A stretch of 64,000 nt of DNA from Actinophytocola algeriensis (GCF_014203735.1 NZ_JACHJQ010000001.1:186001-250000); one strand, 5' to 3'. Shown: positions 9,382 to 17,188, counted from the first letter of the stretch. Numbers and translations: made by a program. Notes: generated by a model from the sequence alone, not told the origin.

Positions 9382-9430
9382 TTGTCGGTACCTTGCCGTA
9401 GCGTGGAATCCGGGGGCCGGAGGCCAACCC
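9382..9430 (+). repeat. dispersed repeat B, copy 1
   Basis: 49 bp matching 48437-48485 in inverse orientation with 5 mismatches by eye; the core is GGGGGCCGGAGGCCAACCC, itself part of a CCGGGG/CCCCGG hairpin. A perfect actinobacterial DnaA box TTGTCCACA lies about 40 bases before it (9332-9340), and a near match TTGTCCCCA follows. No gene is visible in 9258-9532. Confidence 0.75.
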
Positions 9431-9481
9431 CGGACCGCACGGCCCGGCACCTGATCCCGGACACCTGATCCCGGACACACA

Positions 9482-9512
9482 AAGGCCCGGTACCTGTTCG
9501 GCACCGGGCCTT
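9482..9512. terminator. intrinsic terminator after whiB1
   Basis: Arms AAGGCCCGGTACC and GGCACCGGGCCTT form a strong hairpin 20 bases past the whiB1 stop; it can also end readthrough from the plus strand. Confidence 0.8.
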
Positions 9513-9532
9513 GGCGGCTTTTGAACTGCGTT

Positions 9533-9787
9533 TCAGACGTTGCTGCGAGTGCGGGTGCGCGCGTTGCGGCGCTTGAGCGCGCGGCGCTCGTCCTCACTCA
9601 TCCCGCCCCAGACCCCTGCGTCCTGACCGCTCTGAAGCGCCCAGGTCAGGCAGTCGGAAGCGACGGGGCAGCGATGGCAAACGGCCTTCGCCTGAGCAAC
9701 CTGCAGAATCGCCGGACCGCTGGTTCCCACGGGGAAGAACAGCTCGGGGTCCTCGTCACGGCAGGCAGCGTTGTGGCGCCAGTCCAT
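9533..9787 (-). CDS. whiB1: WhiB-family iron-sulfur transcriptional regulator, WhiB1 type
   Basis: 84 residues. The four cluster cysteines are Cys9, Cys37, Cys40 and Cys46, with the Wbl signature GVWGG (58-62) and a basic C-terminal tail (RRALKRRNARTRTR) for DNA contact. Short length and context next to pdtaS point to WhiB1, which in M. tuberculosis is an essential nitric-oxide-sensing 4Fe-4S protein that binds the primary sigma factor. Confidence 0.93.
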   Translation of the reverse strand: MDWRHNAACRDEDPELFFPVGTSGPAILQVAQAKAVCHRCPVASDCLTWALQSGQDAGVWGGMSEDERRALKRRNARTRTRSNV

Positions 9788-9854
9788 TTCTACGTGCTCC
9801 TCGCTTGGGCGCGTTCCGGTGCGCCTCTAGTCGTCAACCGGTCGTTGGGGTGCT

Positions 9855-9887
9855 TGTGAATGCTTTCACGAACCAGCCATATGTCAA
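9855..9887 (-). promoter_or_regulatory. whiB1 promoter with CRP-like box
   Basis: Read on the minus strand: a perfect -35 TTGACA (9887-9882), a 17-base spacer and AGCATT (9864-9859) as a weak -10. Overlapping the -10 is TGTGA-N6-TCACG (9855-9870), one base off the CRP consensus. In M. tuberculosis CRP controls whiB1 through such boxes, which makes this site credible. Confidence 0.6.
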
Positions 9888-10015
9888 GACCTCTTCATCA
9901 CCGAGTGCCTGAACTCACCCGAAAGCTCGACGTCAGAGCCCTATCGCTTCGGAGAGCAACAATCAGGTCACAGCTGGATCTCGCGGTCGGCCACTCGGTG
10001 CCGCTCTCACAAGGG

Positions 10016-10951
10016 CTACCCGACAACCGTCAGAGCATGCTTTACAGACGCAATTTCCACGCTGGTCCGCTCCCCTATGAGGTCGCCGTCGCATTGCACG
10101 CGGACCGGGGTCTCGCTCGTGATCCGCATGCCGGGGACGTCGTCGTGCCGGAGCAGTTTCCGTCCGCGCGTCTCACCCTTCTGGCTGATCGCCTGACGGA
10201 GGTGTCGGACCACTGTCGGTAAAGCCAGGCTGTGCAACGCGAAAACACCCAGTCCCGCGTCGAACCCCGTGCCGCGGTTGAGGTGGATCGGCCGCGCCCC
10301 GAGATAGGTCCACGGGTCCGTGTTGGACACGAACACGAGCCGCAGCCCGGCGACCGGCGCCATGCCGGGAATCTCCACGGTCAGCTGCGGCTGTCCGTGC
10401 GCCGGTTTGAGGTACTGCGTGAGCGCCACCCGCGTGTACAGCGCGGGACTCGCCTTCTTGCCCCGCTTGCGGTCCACCTCGGCGACGACGTCGGCGTCCC
10501 ACCCGACACCCGCGCTGAACGTGAACCAGCGCGGCGCCTCACCGGGCGAGGTCGGCTCGACCCGCCCCAGCCCGACCCGCCTGCGCTTGCCGTTCTCGAC
10601 CGCGTGCAACAGCTGGTAGGTCGCGTCGACGGGGTCGCGCGGCAGCCCGAGCGAGCGGGCGAAGACGTTCGCCGACCCGCCGGGCACGATGCCGAGCATC
10701 GGCACCGACCCGCCGGGGCCGCTCGCGAGGAGGCCGTTGACCACCTCGTTGACCGTGCCGTCACCCCCATGGGCGACGACCAGGTCGGCGCCGTCGACCG
10801 CGGCCTGCGCGGCCGCCGCCATGGCGTGGCCGCGGTAGTCGGTCTCGAGCACGTCGAGCTTCACCTGGCTGGCCAGTGCGTGCGCCAGCACGTCCCGGCC
10901 GGCCGCGGTCGTCGCGGTCGCCTTGGGGTTCACCACCAGCACTGCACGCAT
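10016..10951 (-). CDS. diacylglycerol/sphingosine kinase family lipid kinase
   Basis: 311 residues. The family motif GGDGTVNEV sits at about 81-89 and GIVPGGSANVFARSLGLP at about 107-124, both expected for the DAGK catalytic domain. It would phosphorylate a lipid hydroxyl group at the inner membrane; the actual lipid is unknown. The neighbouring M. tuberculosis gene Rv3218 is, as I recall, a related protein. It is divergent from the membrane protein gene at 11012, with 60 bases between. Confidence 0.87.
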   Translation of the reverse strand: MRAVLVVNPKATATTAAGRDVLAHALASQVKLDVLETDYRGHAMAAAAQAAVDGADLVVAHGGDGTVNEVVNGLLASGPGGSVPMLGIVPGGSANVFARSLGLPRDPVDATYQLLHAVENGKRRRVGLGRVEPTSPGEAPRWFTFSAGVGWDADVVAEVDRKRGKKASPALYTRVALTQYLKPAHGQPQLTVEIPGMAPVAGLRLVFVSNTDPWTYLGARPIHLNRGTGFDAGLGVFALHSLALPTVVRHLRQAISQKGETRGRKLLRHDDVPGMRITSETPVRVQCDGDLIGERTSVEIASVKHALTVVG

Positions 10952-11011
10952 AACCGCAGGGTAGCTACGATCCAGTGCGTCTGTCCGTCCCCGCCCCTGG
11001 AAGGCCTCCCC

Positions 11012-11422
11012 GTGCGCATCGAGACCGACGCCCCGAAGACCGTCCGCGGTGCCGGTCTGCTGGTCGTCCTGCAGGGTCTGGTCGGCGTCGTCTTCGCGGT
11101 GGCGCTGCTGATCAGGGCGTTCTCGGGGGCGCGGACCATCGGCAACCTGTACGGCGAGGCCGCGTACTTCGCGGTGCTCGGCGGTGCCGTTCTGGGCTGC
11201 GGCATCGCGCTCTTCCTGGGCAAACGCGGTGTGCGCGGGCCGATCACGGTCATCCAGATCCTGCTGCTCGGCGTCGCCTGGTACGCGATGGGCCCGTCCG
11301 GCAGGCCCGAGTACGGCATCCCGCTCGGCGCGCTGTGCGTGCTGGTGCTGTACCTGCTGTTCAACGTCAGGGCGCGGGTGTGGGCCGAGGACCGCGCGGG
11401 ACTGGACGAGGATCCAGACTAA
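11012..11422 (+). CDS. four-helix integral membrane protein of unknown function
   Basis: 136 residues with four hydrophobic segments (about 13-35, 50-70, 78-94 and 102-120) and a short acidic C-terminal tail. The start GTG at 11012 follows GGAAGG at a usable distance. Position between the lipid kinase and later genes fits the conserved membrane protein Rv3217c of the mycobacterial block; that link is by order only. Confidence 0.75.
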   Translation: MRIETDAPKTVRGAGLLVVLQGLVGVVFAVALLIRAFSGARTIGNLYGEAAYFAVLGGAVLGCGIALFLGKRGVRGPITVIQILLLGVAWYAMGPSGRPEYGIPLGALCVLVLYLLFNVRARVWAEDRAGLDEDPD

Positions 11423-11440
11423 CGGCGGGTAGTGGATCTA

Positions 11441-11467
11441 ACTCGAACGAGTGACCCTTCTAGGGTC
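11441..11467. promoter_or_regulatory. two adjacent dyads upstream of the secreted protease gene
   Basis: ACTCGAACGAGT (11441-11452) is a perfect dyad and is directly followed by GACCC-TTCTA-GGGTC (11453-11467). They lie 50-77 bases before the protease start and could be an operator, or the second could end transcription of the preceding gene. Confidence 0.35.
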
Positions 11468-11517
11468 CTTGTCAGCCCTGCTCCGCGACGTTGTGTCGCG
11501 GTTTCGAGGTGATCTGC

Positions 11518-12252
11518 ATGCGTATCGGTCGTGTCGGGGCGGCCCTCGCGGGTGCGGCTTTGGCCGCGCTCGGTGTTCTCGGTGGTGCGACGGCGAACGC
11601 CGAAGTGCCACCGGGCAACGTGGGCCCGGCGATCATTGATGGCGGTAACGCCACATCCGGTCCGTGGGCGGCACGTTTGTTCGTGGACGGCCAGGAGAAC
11701 TGCTCGGCGACGATCATCGCGCCGACCTGGATCCTGACCGCCGAGCACTGCGTGGCCGGCAGCGGTACCTACACGTTCAACATCGGAAACCTGGACCAGA
11801 CGCAGGGTGAGCAGGCGACGGGTGTCGCGATCCACACGCACCCGGACGCGGACCTGGCACTGGTCGAGCTGGACCACGCGGTGAACGCGACGTACTCGCC
11901 GCTGGGCAACCAGGACGCCGTCGAGGTCGGCGAGACCGTCCAGGTGTACGGCTGGGGTGCGACGTGCACCGACCGGCCGGAGATCGAGTGCCAGTCGCAG
12001 CTGCTGAAGGTCGCGAACGTCGAGGTCAGCTCGGTGAGCTGCACCGACTACCGCGGCGGCACGGCGGTGTGCGCGAACCGCGTCGACGGCATCACCGCGG
12101 GCGGCGACTCGGGCGGCCCGATGTTCGCCACCGCGCCGGACGGTTCGTACGTGCAGGTCGGCGTCGCGTCCACCAGTGACCGGCAGACCTTCACCGCCTA
12201 CGGCAACATCACCGTGTACCGCGACTGGATCGCCGGTATCGCGGGAGTCTGA
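11518..12252 (+). CDS. secreted trypsin-like serine protease (S1 family)
   Basis: 244 residues. A signal peptide (1-28, ending ATANA) and a short propeptide-like segment precede IIDGGNATSGPW. The catalytic triad is visible: His77 in TAEHC, Asp112 in DADLALVEL and Ser198 in GGDSGGP. Paired cysteines (62/78, 150/158, 175/185) fit disulfides. The start ATG at 11518 has GAGGTGATC upstream. It probably acts extracellularly on proteins; the S1 pocket residue is not assigned. Confidence 0.93.
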   Translation: MRIGRVGAALAGAALAALGVLGGATANAEVPPGNVGPAIIDGGNATSGPWAARLFVDGQENCSATIIAPTWILTAEHCVAGSGTYTFNIGNLDQTQGEQATGVAIHTHPDADLALVELDHAVNATYSPLGNQDAVEVGETVQVYGWGATCTDRPEIECQSQLLKVANVEVSSVSCTDYRGGTAVCANRVDGITAGGDSGGPMFATAPDGSYVQVGVASTSDRQTFTAYGNITVYRDWIAGIAGV

Positions 12253-12272
12253 GAAAGCACGCGAGGGCAACA

Positions 12273-12309
12273 GAACGCCGCGCCGGGAGCCCACCCGGCG
12301 CGGCGTTTT
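12273..12309. terminator. intrinsic terminator between convergent genes
   Basis: Arms AACGCCGCGCCGGG and CCGGCGCGGCGTT with a short loop and a TTTT run, placed between the protease gene and the convergent GNAT gene. Confidence 0.88.
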
Positions 12310-12323
12310 CCCATGTGGACGAG

Positions 12324-12797
12324 TCAGCTGCCCAGCGTGCGCAGTGGCTCATCCGTGAGGCGGAAGATCTTCCACTCGTCCATGGGCACCGCGCCGATGG
12401 ACTTGTAGAACTCGATCGTCGGGGTCAGCCATTCCAGCACCACCCATTCCAGGCGCGCGTACCCCTGCCGCACGCATTCCCGCGCGAGCGCCTTCAGCAG
12501 CGCGATGCCCAGCCCCGACCCGCGGTGCTCCGGGCGCACGTACAGGTCCTCAAGGTAGATCCCATGCGTGCCGCGCCACGTCGAGAAGTTCAGGAACCAC
12601 AACGCGAATCCCACGACCTCCCCGTCGACCGACGCCACGTGGCCATAGAGCGACGGCGTGGGACCGAACAACGCGGCGTGCAGTTGCGCGGACGTCAGCT
12701 GACACTCGTCAGGTGCGTTCTCGTGTGCCGCCAGGTCGTACACCAACCCGACCACCGCGTCCACATCGGACGGACGGACCCGGCGCACCTCAGTCAT
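12324..12797 (-). CDS. GNAT-family N-acetyltransferase
   Basis: 157 residues. The acetyl-CoA loop RPEHRGSGLGIALL at about 88-101 is the GNAT motif A; LEDLYV precedes it and FYKSIGAVPMDEW follows, as in diamine (SSAT-like) acetyltransferases. The acceptor is unknown. It overlaps the end of the upstream phosphatase gene by 8 bases and is the last gene of the HxlR-phosphatase-GNAT run. Confidence 0.88.
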   Translation of the reverse strand: MTEVRRVRPSDVDAVVGLVYDLAAHENAPDECQLTSAQLHAALFGPTPSLYGHVASVDGEVVGFALWFLNFSTWRGTHGIYLEDLYVRPEHRGSGLGIALLKALARECVRQGYARLEWVVLEWLTPTIEFYKSIGAVPMDEWKIFRLTDEPLRTLGS

Positions 12798-13401
12798 GGG
12801 GAAAACCGCGCTCCGGCAACGGAGGCACGTTCAGCCGCTTGATCTGCGGCACCCCGCGCTCATCGCCCAGCACGGAGATCGCCGCCGCGTCGAGTGCGAA
12901 GTGGACACCCGACGTCGGTGGCAGACCCAGCCACGTCGCGACAAGGACGCGGCTGAAATGCCCGTGCCCCACCAGAACCACGTCTCCGTCCGGCAGCACC
13001 GCGCGCACCCGCGCCACGACGGACGCCGCCCGCGCGCCCACGTCGTCAGCCGTCTCGCCGCCCGGCGACTCGTGCGTCCACACCGTCCAACCCGGCACGG
13101 TCTCGCGGATCTTCGGCGTCGACAGGCCTTCGTAGGAACCGTAGTCCCACTCCGCGACGTCCTCCGTCACCTCCGTGACCGTCAGTCCCGCCAGCTCGGC
13201 CGTCCGCACCGCGCGCTGCCTCGGCGAGGACACCACCAGCGCCAGCGGCCGGTCCTCGCGCAGACCAGCGAGCATCGAGCCCGCGTCCCGCGCGCGCTGC
13301 TCACCGTTGGGAGTCAACGGAATGTCGGTGTGGCTGGTGTGCTGCCCGCTGCGCGACCACTCGGTCTCGCCGTGGCGGAGCAGGTACAGGAGTCCGGTCA
13401 T
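12790..13401 (-). CDS. histidine phosphatase family protein (acid phosphatase type)
   Basis: 203 residues. LRHGETEW with the phospho-accepting His10 is at the N-terminus, SSPRQRAVRTAEL carries the second arginine, the glutamate lies in EWDYGSYEGL and VGHGHF holds the second histidine. It matches the family of M. tuberculosis Gpm2/Rv3214, which is a phosphatase rather than a mutase. It begins 3 bases after the HxlR gene, so the two are co-transcribed. Confidence 0.9.
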   Translation of the reverse strand: MTGLLYLLRHGETEWSRSGQHTSHTDIPLTPNGEQRARDAGSMLAGLREDRPLALVVSSPRQRAVRTAELAGLTVTEVTEDVAEWDYGSYEGLSTPKIRETVPGWTVWTHESPGGETADDVGARAASVVARVRAVLPDGDVVLVGHGHFSRVLVATWLGLPPTSGVHFALDAAAISVLGDERGVPQIKRLNVPPLPERGFPHD

Positions 13402-13404
13402 GAT

Positions 13405-13749
13405 CTACAGTCTCACCTCCCGGTTGGCGATCCGCTGCATGTGCCGCTCGCCCCAGTCACCCAGCGGCGTCAGCGCCTCGTTGAGCGACCGGCCGAACTC
13501 GGTCACCGAGTACTCGACCTTCGGCGGCACCTCCCGGTACACCTCGCGGTGGATCAGGCCGTCCGCCTCCATCTGCCGCAGCTGCTGGATCAGCATCTTC
13601 TCCGTGATGCCGACGACTTCGCGCCGCAGCTCGCCGAACCGCATCGTGGGGGTCTCGGCCAGCGCCCACAGGATGAGCGACTTCCACTTGCCGCCGACGA
13701 CGTCGAGTGCCGCGTCGAGACCGCACGTGTACGGGCCATGTGCCGTCAT
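13405..13749 (-). CDS. HxlR-family winged-helix transcriptional regulator
   Basis: 114 residues. CGLDAALDVVGGKWKSLILW with the sensing-type cysteine at position 9 and RFGELRREVVGITEKMLIQQL as the recognition helix are classical for HxlR/YodB regulators, which often sense electrophiles through that N-terminal cysteine. Divergent from the oxidoreductase gene at 13824, with a clear dyad in between, so control of that operon and autoregulation are likely. Confidence 0.92.
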   Translation of the reverse strand: MTAHGPYTCGLDAALDVVGGKWKSLILWALAETPTMRFGELRREVVGITEKMLIQQLRQMEADGLIHREVYREVPPKVEYSVTEFGRSLNEALTPLGDWGERHMQRIANREVRL

Positions 13750-13771
13750 GCTGGATCCTTACCTCCGGGTG

Positions 13772-13796
13772 AGTACCTGACTCTAAGGTAGGTACT
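13772..13796. promoter_or_regulatory. candidate HxlR operator
   Basis: Perfect dyad AGTACCT-N11-AGGTACT in the 74-base divergent promoter region. The GTAC-containing arms resemble known HxlR-family sites. Confidence 0.7.
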
Positions 13797-13823
13797 TGCC
13801 CAACCTTAGGGCATGGCCGCAGA

Positions 13824-14669
13824 GTGTCCGGCGTGCAGACAACTGTCATCGGACTAGGAAAGATGGGGCGCGCGCTCGCCACCGCCCTCGTGGAACGCGG
13901 TCACGACACGACCGTCTGGAACCGAACACCGGGTAGGTCCGGCGACCTCGCGGTCACCCACGCGGCCACCGCCGCGGACGCCTTCGCCGCCAACGAGTTG
14001 GTCATCCTGTGCCTGCTCGACTCCGAGTCGGTCGTGGCCGTGCTCGACGGCGTGGACGTGCGCGACCGAACGATCGTCAACCTGACCACCAGCACGCCGG
14101 CAGAGGCCGCGAAGCTGTCGGCACTCGTCGCCGAACGCGGCGGGGACTACCTCGACGGCGGGATCATGGCCATCCCGTCCATGATCGGCACGCCGGCCGC
14201 CGTCGTCCTCTACAGCGGCAGTGAGCAGGCGTTCCGCCGCGCGGAGGACGTGCTCGCGGCGTTCGGCGACCGTCGGTACCTCGGCGCGGAGCCGGGGCTC
14301 GCGGCACTGAACGACATCGCGATGCTCACCGGCATGTACGGCATGTTCGGCGGCTTCGTGCACGCGGCGGCCATGGTGCGCACGGAGGGGGTGCCGGTCG
14401 TCGAGTTCACCGAGACGCTGCTGATCCCGTGGCTGCGCGGCTTGTTCCCGGCGCTCGTGGGCATGGCGGCCCAGATCGACTCCGGCGACTACACCGCGAA
14501 GGAGTCGGACCTGTCGATGCAGGTCGCGAACGACGGGATCGCCGAGGTCAGCCGTGCGCAGGGGGTGAGCACGGAGCTGTCGGAGCCGTTGTTCACGCTG
14601 ATGCGCCGCCGGGTCGAACAGGGCTTCGGCGGCGACGACTTCCCGAGCGTCATCGAACTGCTGTCATGA
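13824..14669 (+). CDS. NAD(P)-dependent oxidoreductase, imine reductase/6-phosphogluconate dehydrogenase superfamily
   Basis: 281 residues. The Rossmann motif VIGLGKMGRALA is at about 8-19, the NADP-binding stretch VWNRTPGR follows, and the C-terminal all-alpha domain is typical of imine reductases and beta-hydroxyacid dehydrogenases. The substrate cannot be assigned. Two GTG starts (13824 and 13833) are possible; neither has a strong ribosome binding site. It overlaps the LLM gene by ATGA and is probably controlled by the divergent HxlR protein. Confidence 0.85.
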   Translation: MSGVQTTVIGLGKMGRALATALVERGHDTTVWNRTPGRSGDLAVTHAATAADAFAANELVILCLLDSESVVAVLDGVDVRDRTIVNLTTSTPAEAAKLSALVAERGGDYLDGGIMAIPSMIGTPAAVVLYSGSEQAFRRAEDVLAAFGDRRYLGAEPGLAALNDIAMLTGMYGMFGGFVHAAAMVRTEGVPVVEFTETLLIPWLRGLFPALVGMAAQIDSGDYTAKESDLSMQVANDGIAEVSRAQGVSTELSEPLFTLMRRRVEQGFGGDDFPSVIELLS

Positions 14670-15538
14670 CGCGCTTCGGGGTGATCCTCATGCAGGACGC
14701 GCCGGCCGACGAGCTGCTGGCGCGGTTCCGGCGGATCGAGGAGCTGGGGTTCGACCAGGTCTACATCGCCGACCACATCGGTGACTTCCGCGCCGTCGAC
14801 GGCCCGTTCCTCGACGGCTGGAGCCTGCTGGCCGCCGCGGCCGTCACGACGTCGCGGATCGCGCTCGGGCCACTGGTGAACAACCCGATCCTGCGCGAGC
14901 CCGCGGTGGTCGCGAAACAGGCCATGACCGTCGACCAGCTCTCCGGCGGGCGGCTCGAGCTGGGCATGGGTGCCGGCGTGTTCGAGATGGACCACCAGGC
15001 GGTCGGCACGTCGCCGTGGCCGGTGCGCGAACGGGTGCGGCGCTTCGCCGAGTACGTCGAGATCGTCGACGGCGCGCTGCGCGCGCACGGCAAGCCGTTC
15101 ACGTTCGAGGGCGAGTGGTACTCGGTGACCGATCTCCCGACCGCCCCGGGCCCGGTGCGCAAGCCGCCGATCATCGTGGGTGGTCAGGCGCCGACGATGC
15201 TGCGGACCGCGGTCGCGCACGCCGATGTCTGGAACACGAACGGCCAGTTCGGCGCGCCCGTCGCCGACATCGTGGCCCGCACCCGCGAGCAGAACGACAA
15301 GCTCGACGAGCTGTGCCTCGCGGCCGGCCGCGACCCGGCGACGCTGCGGCGGCAGTTCCTGCTGTGGGACACGACCGCCCCGCTCGCGCCGGGTGCGTCG
15401 TTCGCGGAGCTGGTGGCGCGGCTGTCGGCGGTCGGGATCGAGGACTTCGTGTTGGAGTGGCCCGCTGACCAGGCAGAACAGGACAAGTTCGATGAGGAGG
15501 TGCTCCCGGCCTTGACGCGGCTAACGGCGTTAGCTTAA
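14666..15538 (+). CDS. LLM-class flavin-dependent (probably F420) oxidoreductase
   Basis: 290 residues, TIM-barrel luciferase-like monooxygenase fold. LGFDQVYIADHIGDFRAVDG, LGPLVNNPILREPAVVAKQA and GGRLELGMGAGVFEMDH are family landmarks, the last resembling the F420 phosphate-binding segment. Coupled to the preceding reductase by an ATGA overlap. The final codons (RLTALA) are built from a TetR-type operator, so the next transcription unit's control site lies inside this coding sequence. Confidence 0.9.
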   Translation: MTRFGVILMQDAPADELLARFRRIEELGFDQVYIADHIGDFRAVDGPFLDGWSLLAAAAVTTSRIALGPLVNNPILREPAVVAKQAMTVDQLSGGRLELGMGAGVFEMDHQAVGTSPWPVRERVRRFAEYVEIVDGALRAHGKPFTFEGEWYSVTDLPTAPGPVRKPPIIVGGQAPTMLRTAVAHADVWNTNGQFGAPVADIVARTREQNDKLDELCLAAGRDPATLRRQFLLWDTTAPLAPGASFAELVARLSAVGIEDFVLEWPADQAEQDKFDEEVLPALTRLTALA

Positions 15539-15564
15539 TGTTGTGGCTAACGACGTTAGCCACA
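15520..15564. promoter_or_regulatory. paired TetR-type operators in the SRPBCC-tetR promoter
   Basis: Two near-identical palindromes: GCTAACG-G-CGTTAGC at 15520-15534 and GCTAACG-A-CGTTAGC centred at 15553. The second has perfect arms 11 bases long (15542-15564). They flank the likely -10 region of the SRPBCC-tetR operon, centre to centre 26 bases, and suit binding by the TetR protein encoded downstream. Confidence 0.82.
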
Positions 15565-15574
15565 GGAGGACGAC

Positions 15575-16009
15575 ATGCGCCGGATCAGCGTCACCACCGA
15601 GATCAACGCCCCCGCCGAGGCCGTGTGGGCCCAGCTCACCGACACCGCCGCCTTCGCGGAGTGGAACCCGTTCATGCCGTCGCTGGCCGGTTCCCTGGCG
15701 GAGGGCGAGCGCCTGGAAGTCCGGATCACCCCGCCGGGCGCGAAGGGCATGACGTTCCGGCCGACGGTGACGGCCGTCGAGGAGAACCACGAACTGGAAT
15801 GGCTTGGCAGATTCCTGGTCCGCGGCCTGTTCGACGGCCGTCACACGTTCGTGCTGGAGCCGGTCCCCGGTGGCACGCGGCTCACGCAGGAGGAGACGTT
15901 CACCGGTGTGCTCGTGCCGGTGCTGGCGTCGACCCTCGCGAAGACGGAGGACGGCTTCCGGCAGATGAACGAGGCACTGAAGGCGCGGGCGGAGCGGGTC
16001 GCGGCGTGA
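15575..16009 (+). CDS. SRPBCC (START/Bet v1-like) domain protein
   Basis: 144 residues: ISVTTEINAPAEAVWAQLTD opening and WNPFM after it are typical of the polyketide-cyclase/SRPBCC fold, which makes a hydrophobic ligand pocket. Perfect AGGAGG precedes the ATG. The tetR gene overlaps its end (GTGA), so a ligand-handling protein and its regulator are made together. The ligand is unknown. Confidence 0.85.
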   Translation: MRRISVTTEINAPAEAVWAQLTDTAAFAEWNPFMPSLAGSLAEGERLEVRITPPGAKGMTFRPTVTAVEENHELEWLGRFLVRGLFDGRHTFVLEPVPGGTRLTQEETFTGVLVPVLASTLAKTEDGFRQMNEALKARAERVAA

Positions 16010-16494
16010 CGCGCCGGGAGGAGATCCTCGATGTGGCGGAGTCCCTCCTGGAGTCGGAGGGCGCGGAGGCGCTGACGATGCGCCGGGTCGCGCAGGAGAT
16101 GGGGATCCGGGCGCCGTCGCTGTACAAGCACGTCCCGAGCAAGGACGACATCGAGGCGGGGCTGCAGGAGCGGGCGCTGCGGGTGATGGCTTCTGCGCTC
16201 GCGCCCGCCGGGGCCGACCTGCTCGCGATCATGGCGGCGTACCGGGAGTGGGCTCTCGCGCATCGGGGGTTGTACGAGCTGGCCACGCGGCGGCCGCTGC
16301 GCCGGGACGTGATCCCGGCGTCGGTGGAGGCGGCCGCCGCCGCGCAGATCGTGGCCGTCGCCGGCGGCGAGCACCGGGCGCGGGCGTTGTGGGCGCTGGC
16401 GCACGGGCTGGTGGACCTGGAGATGGCGGACCGCTTCCCGCCGGACGCGGACCTCGACGAGACCTGGCGCGCGGCGTTCACGCCGTTCCGGTAG
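16006..16494 (+). CDS. TetR-family transcriptional regulator
   Basis: 162 residues starting at the GTG of the GTGA overlap. N-terminal helix-turn-helix: EILDVAESLLESEGAEAL, MRRVAQEMGIRAPSLYKHVP, then KDDIEAGL. The C-terminal part matches the WHG/TetR_C domain type (LAIMAAYREWALAHRGLYELAT). It likely binds the two palindromes at 15520-15564 and represses its own operon. Confidence 0.92.
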   Translation: MTRREEILDVAESLLESEGAEALTMRRVAQEMGIRAPSLYKHVPSKDDIEAGLQERALRVMASALAPAGADLLAIMAAYREWALAHRGLYELATRRPLRRDVIPASVEAAAAAQIVAVAGGEHRARALWALAHGLVDLEMADRFPPDADLDETWRAAFTPFR

Positions 16495-16559
16495 CGCGCG
16501 CCATCGCAGTGTCCGCGCTCGCGGATCCGTCGTGTTACCTGTGACTGTCCAGTCGGAAC

Positions 16560-17138
16560 TCATGACCGCGGCAGAGCCGTGGTGAGCACGAGGTCGGCGA
16601 GTTCGGCAACGGACCGGCCGGTCCCGTCGATGCGGGTGAGACCCAACCGTTCGACGTCGGCGAGCACCAGTTGCTGGAACCGTTCCGTGCGAGCGGCGAA
16701 CTTGTCCATGAGCGCGCGTTCGCCGGCTGTCGCGCCCGCGTAGTCGCCCGCGGTACGGATCCGGTCGCGGACCTCGGTGGTGTCCACGGTGAGCCACACG
16801 GCGGCGGTGTCCGAGGGCGCCAGCGTCGCGACGCGGGCGGGCCAGAGCGCGGAACCCTCGAGGACGAGGCGCTCGTGGTCGCGGACCAGCTCCTCGATGC
16901 GTGGCCAGAGCCGCTCGTAGTGCGCGAGCACCGACGCGATCAGCTCGTCGACGGAGAGCGCCGAGTAATGCTCGGCCACGTGCGGCGGCACCTCCCGTTC
17001 CGGTGTCCGCCACGGTCGCCCGGGATGACGCGCGAGGTAGTCGGTCGACCGGTGTTCGAACCCGAGCCGCGACGCCACCTCCCGTGCCACGGTCGACTTC
17101 CCGACATTCGACGTCCCGCCGATCAACAACACCCGCAC
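16560..17138 (-). CDS. P-loop nucleotide kinase-like protein
   Basis: 192 residues with Walker A GGTSNVGKST (7-16), a lid-type arginine-rich stretch (RDRIRTAGDYAGATAGERAL) and a C-terminal region like that of zeta-toxin/shikimate kinase-type small-molecule kinases. The substrate is unknown. The terminator 20 bases upstream at 17158-17188 belongs to the original sodN end, so before the element arrived this gene lay directly downstream of sodN. Confidence 0.75.
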   Translation of the reverse strand: MRVLLIGGTSNVGKSTVAREVASRLGFEHRSTDYLARHPGRPWRTPEREVPPHVAEHYSALSVDELIASVLAHYERLWPRIEELVRDHERLVLEGSALWPARVATLAPSDTAAVWLTVDTTEVRDRIRTAGDYAGATAGERALMDKFAARTERFQQLVLADVERLGLTRIDGTGRSVAELADLVLTTALPRS

Positions 17139-17157
17139 GCGGCCGAACCTACGACAA

Positions 17158-17188
17158 ACGGCGCCGACCCCGTAGGAGTCAGCGCCGT
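17158..17188 (-). terminator. original sodN terminator, now separated from sodN
   Basis: Arms ACGGCGCCGAC and GTCAGCGCCGT (one wobble) with a 9-base loop. On the minus strand it starts 17 bases after the 33-bp copy of the sodN 3' end, matching the place where sodN transcription must have ended before the element inserted. Confidence 0.75.
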
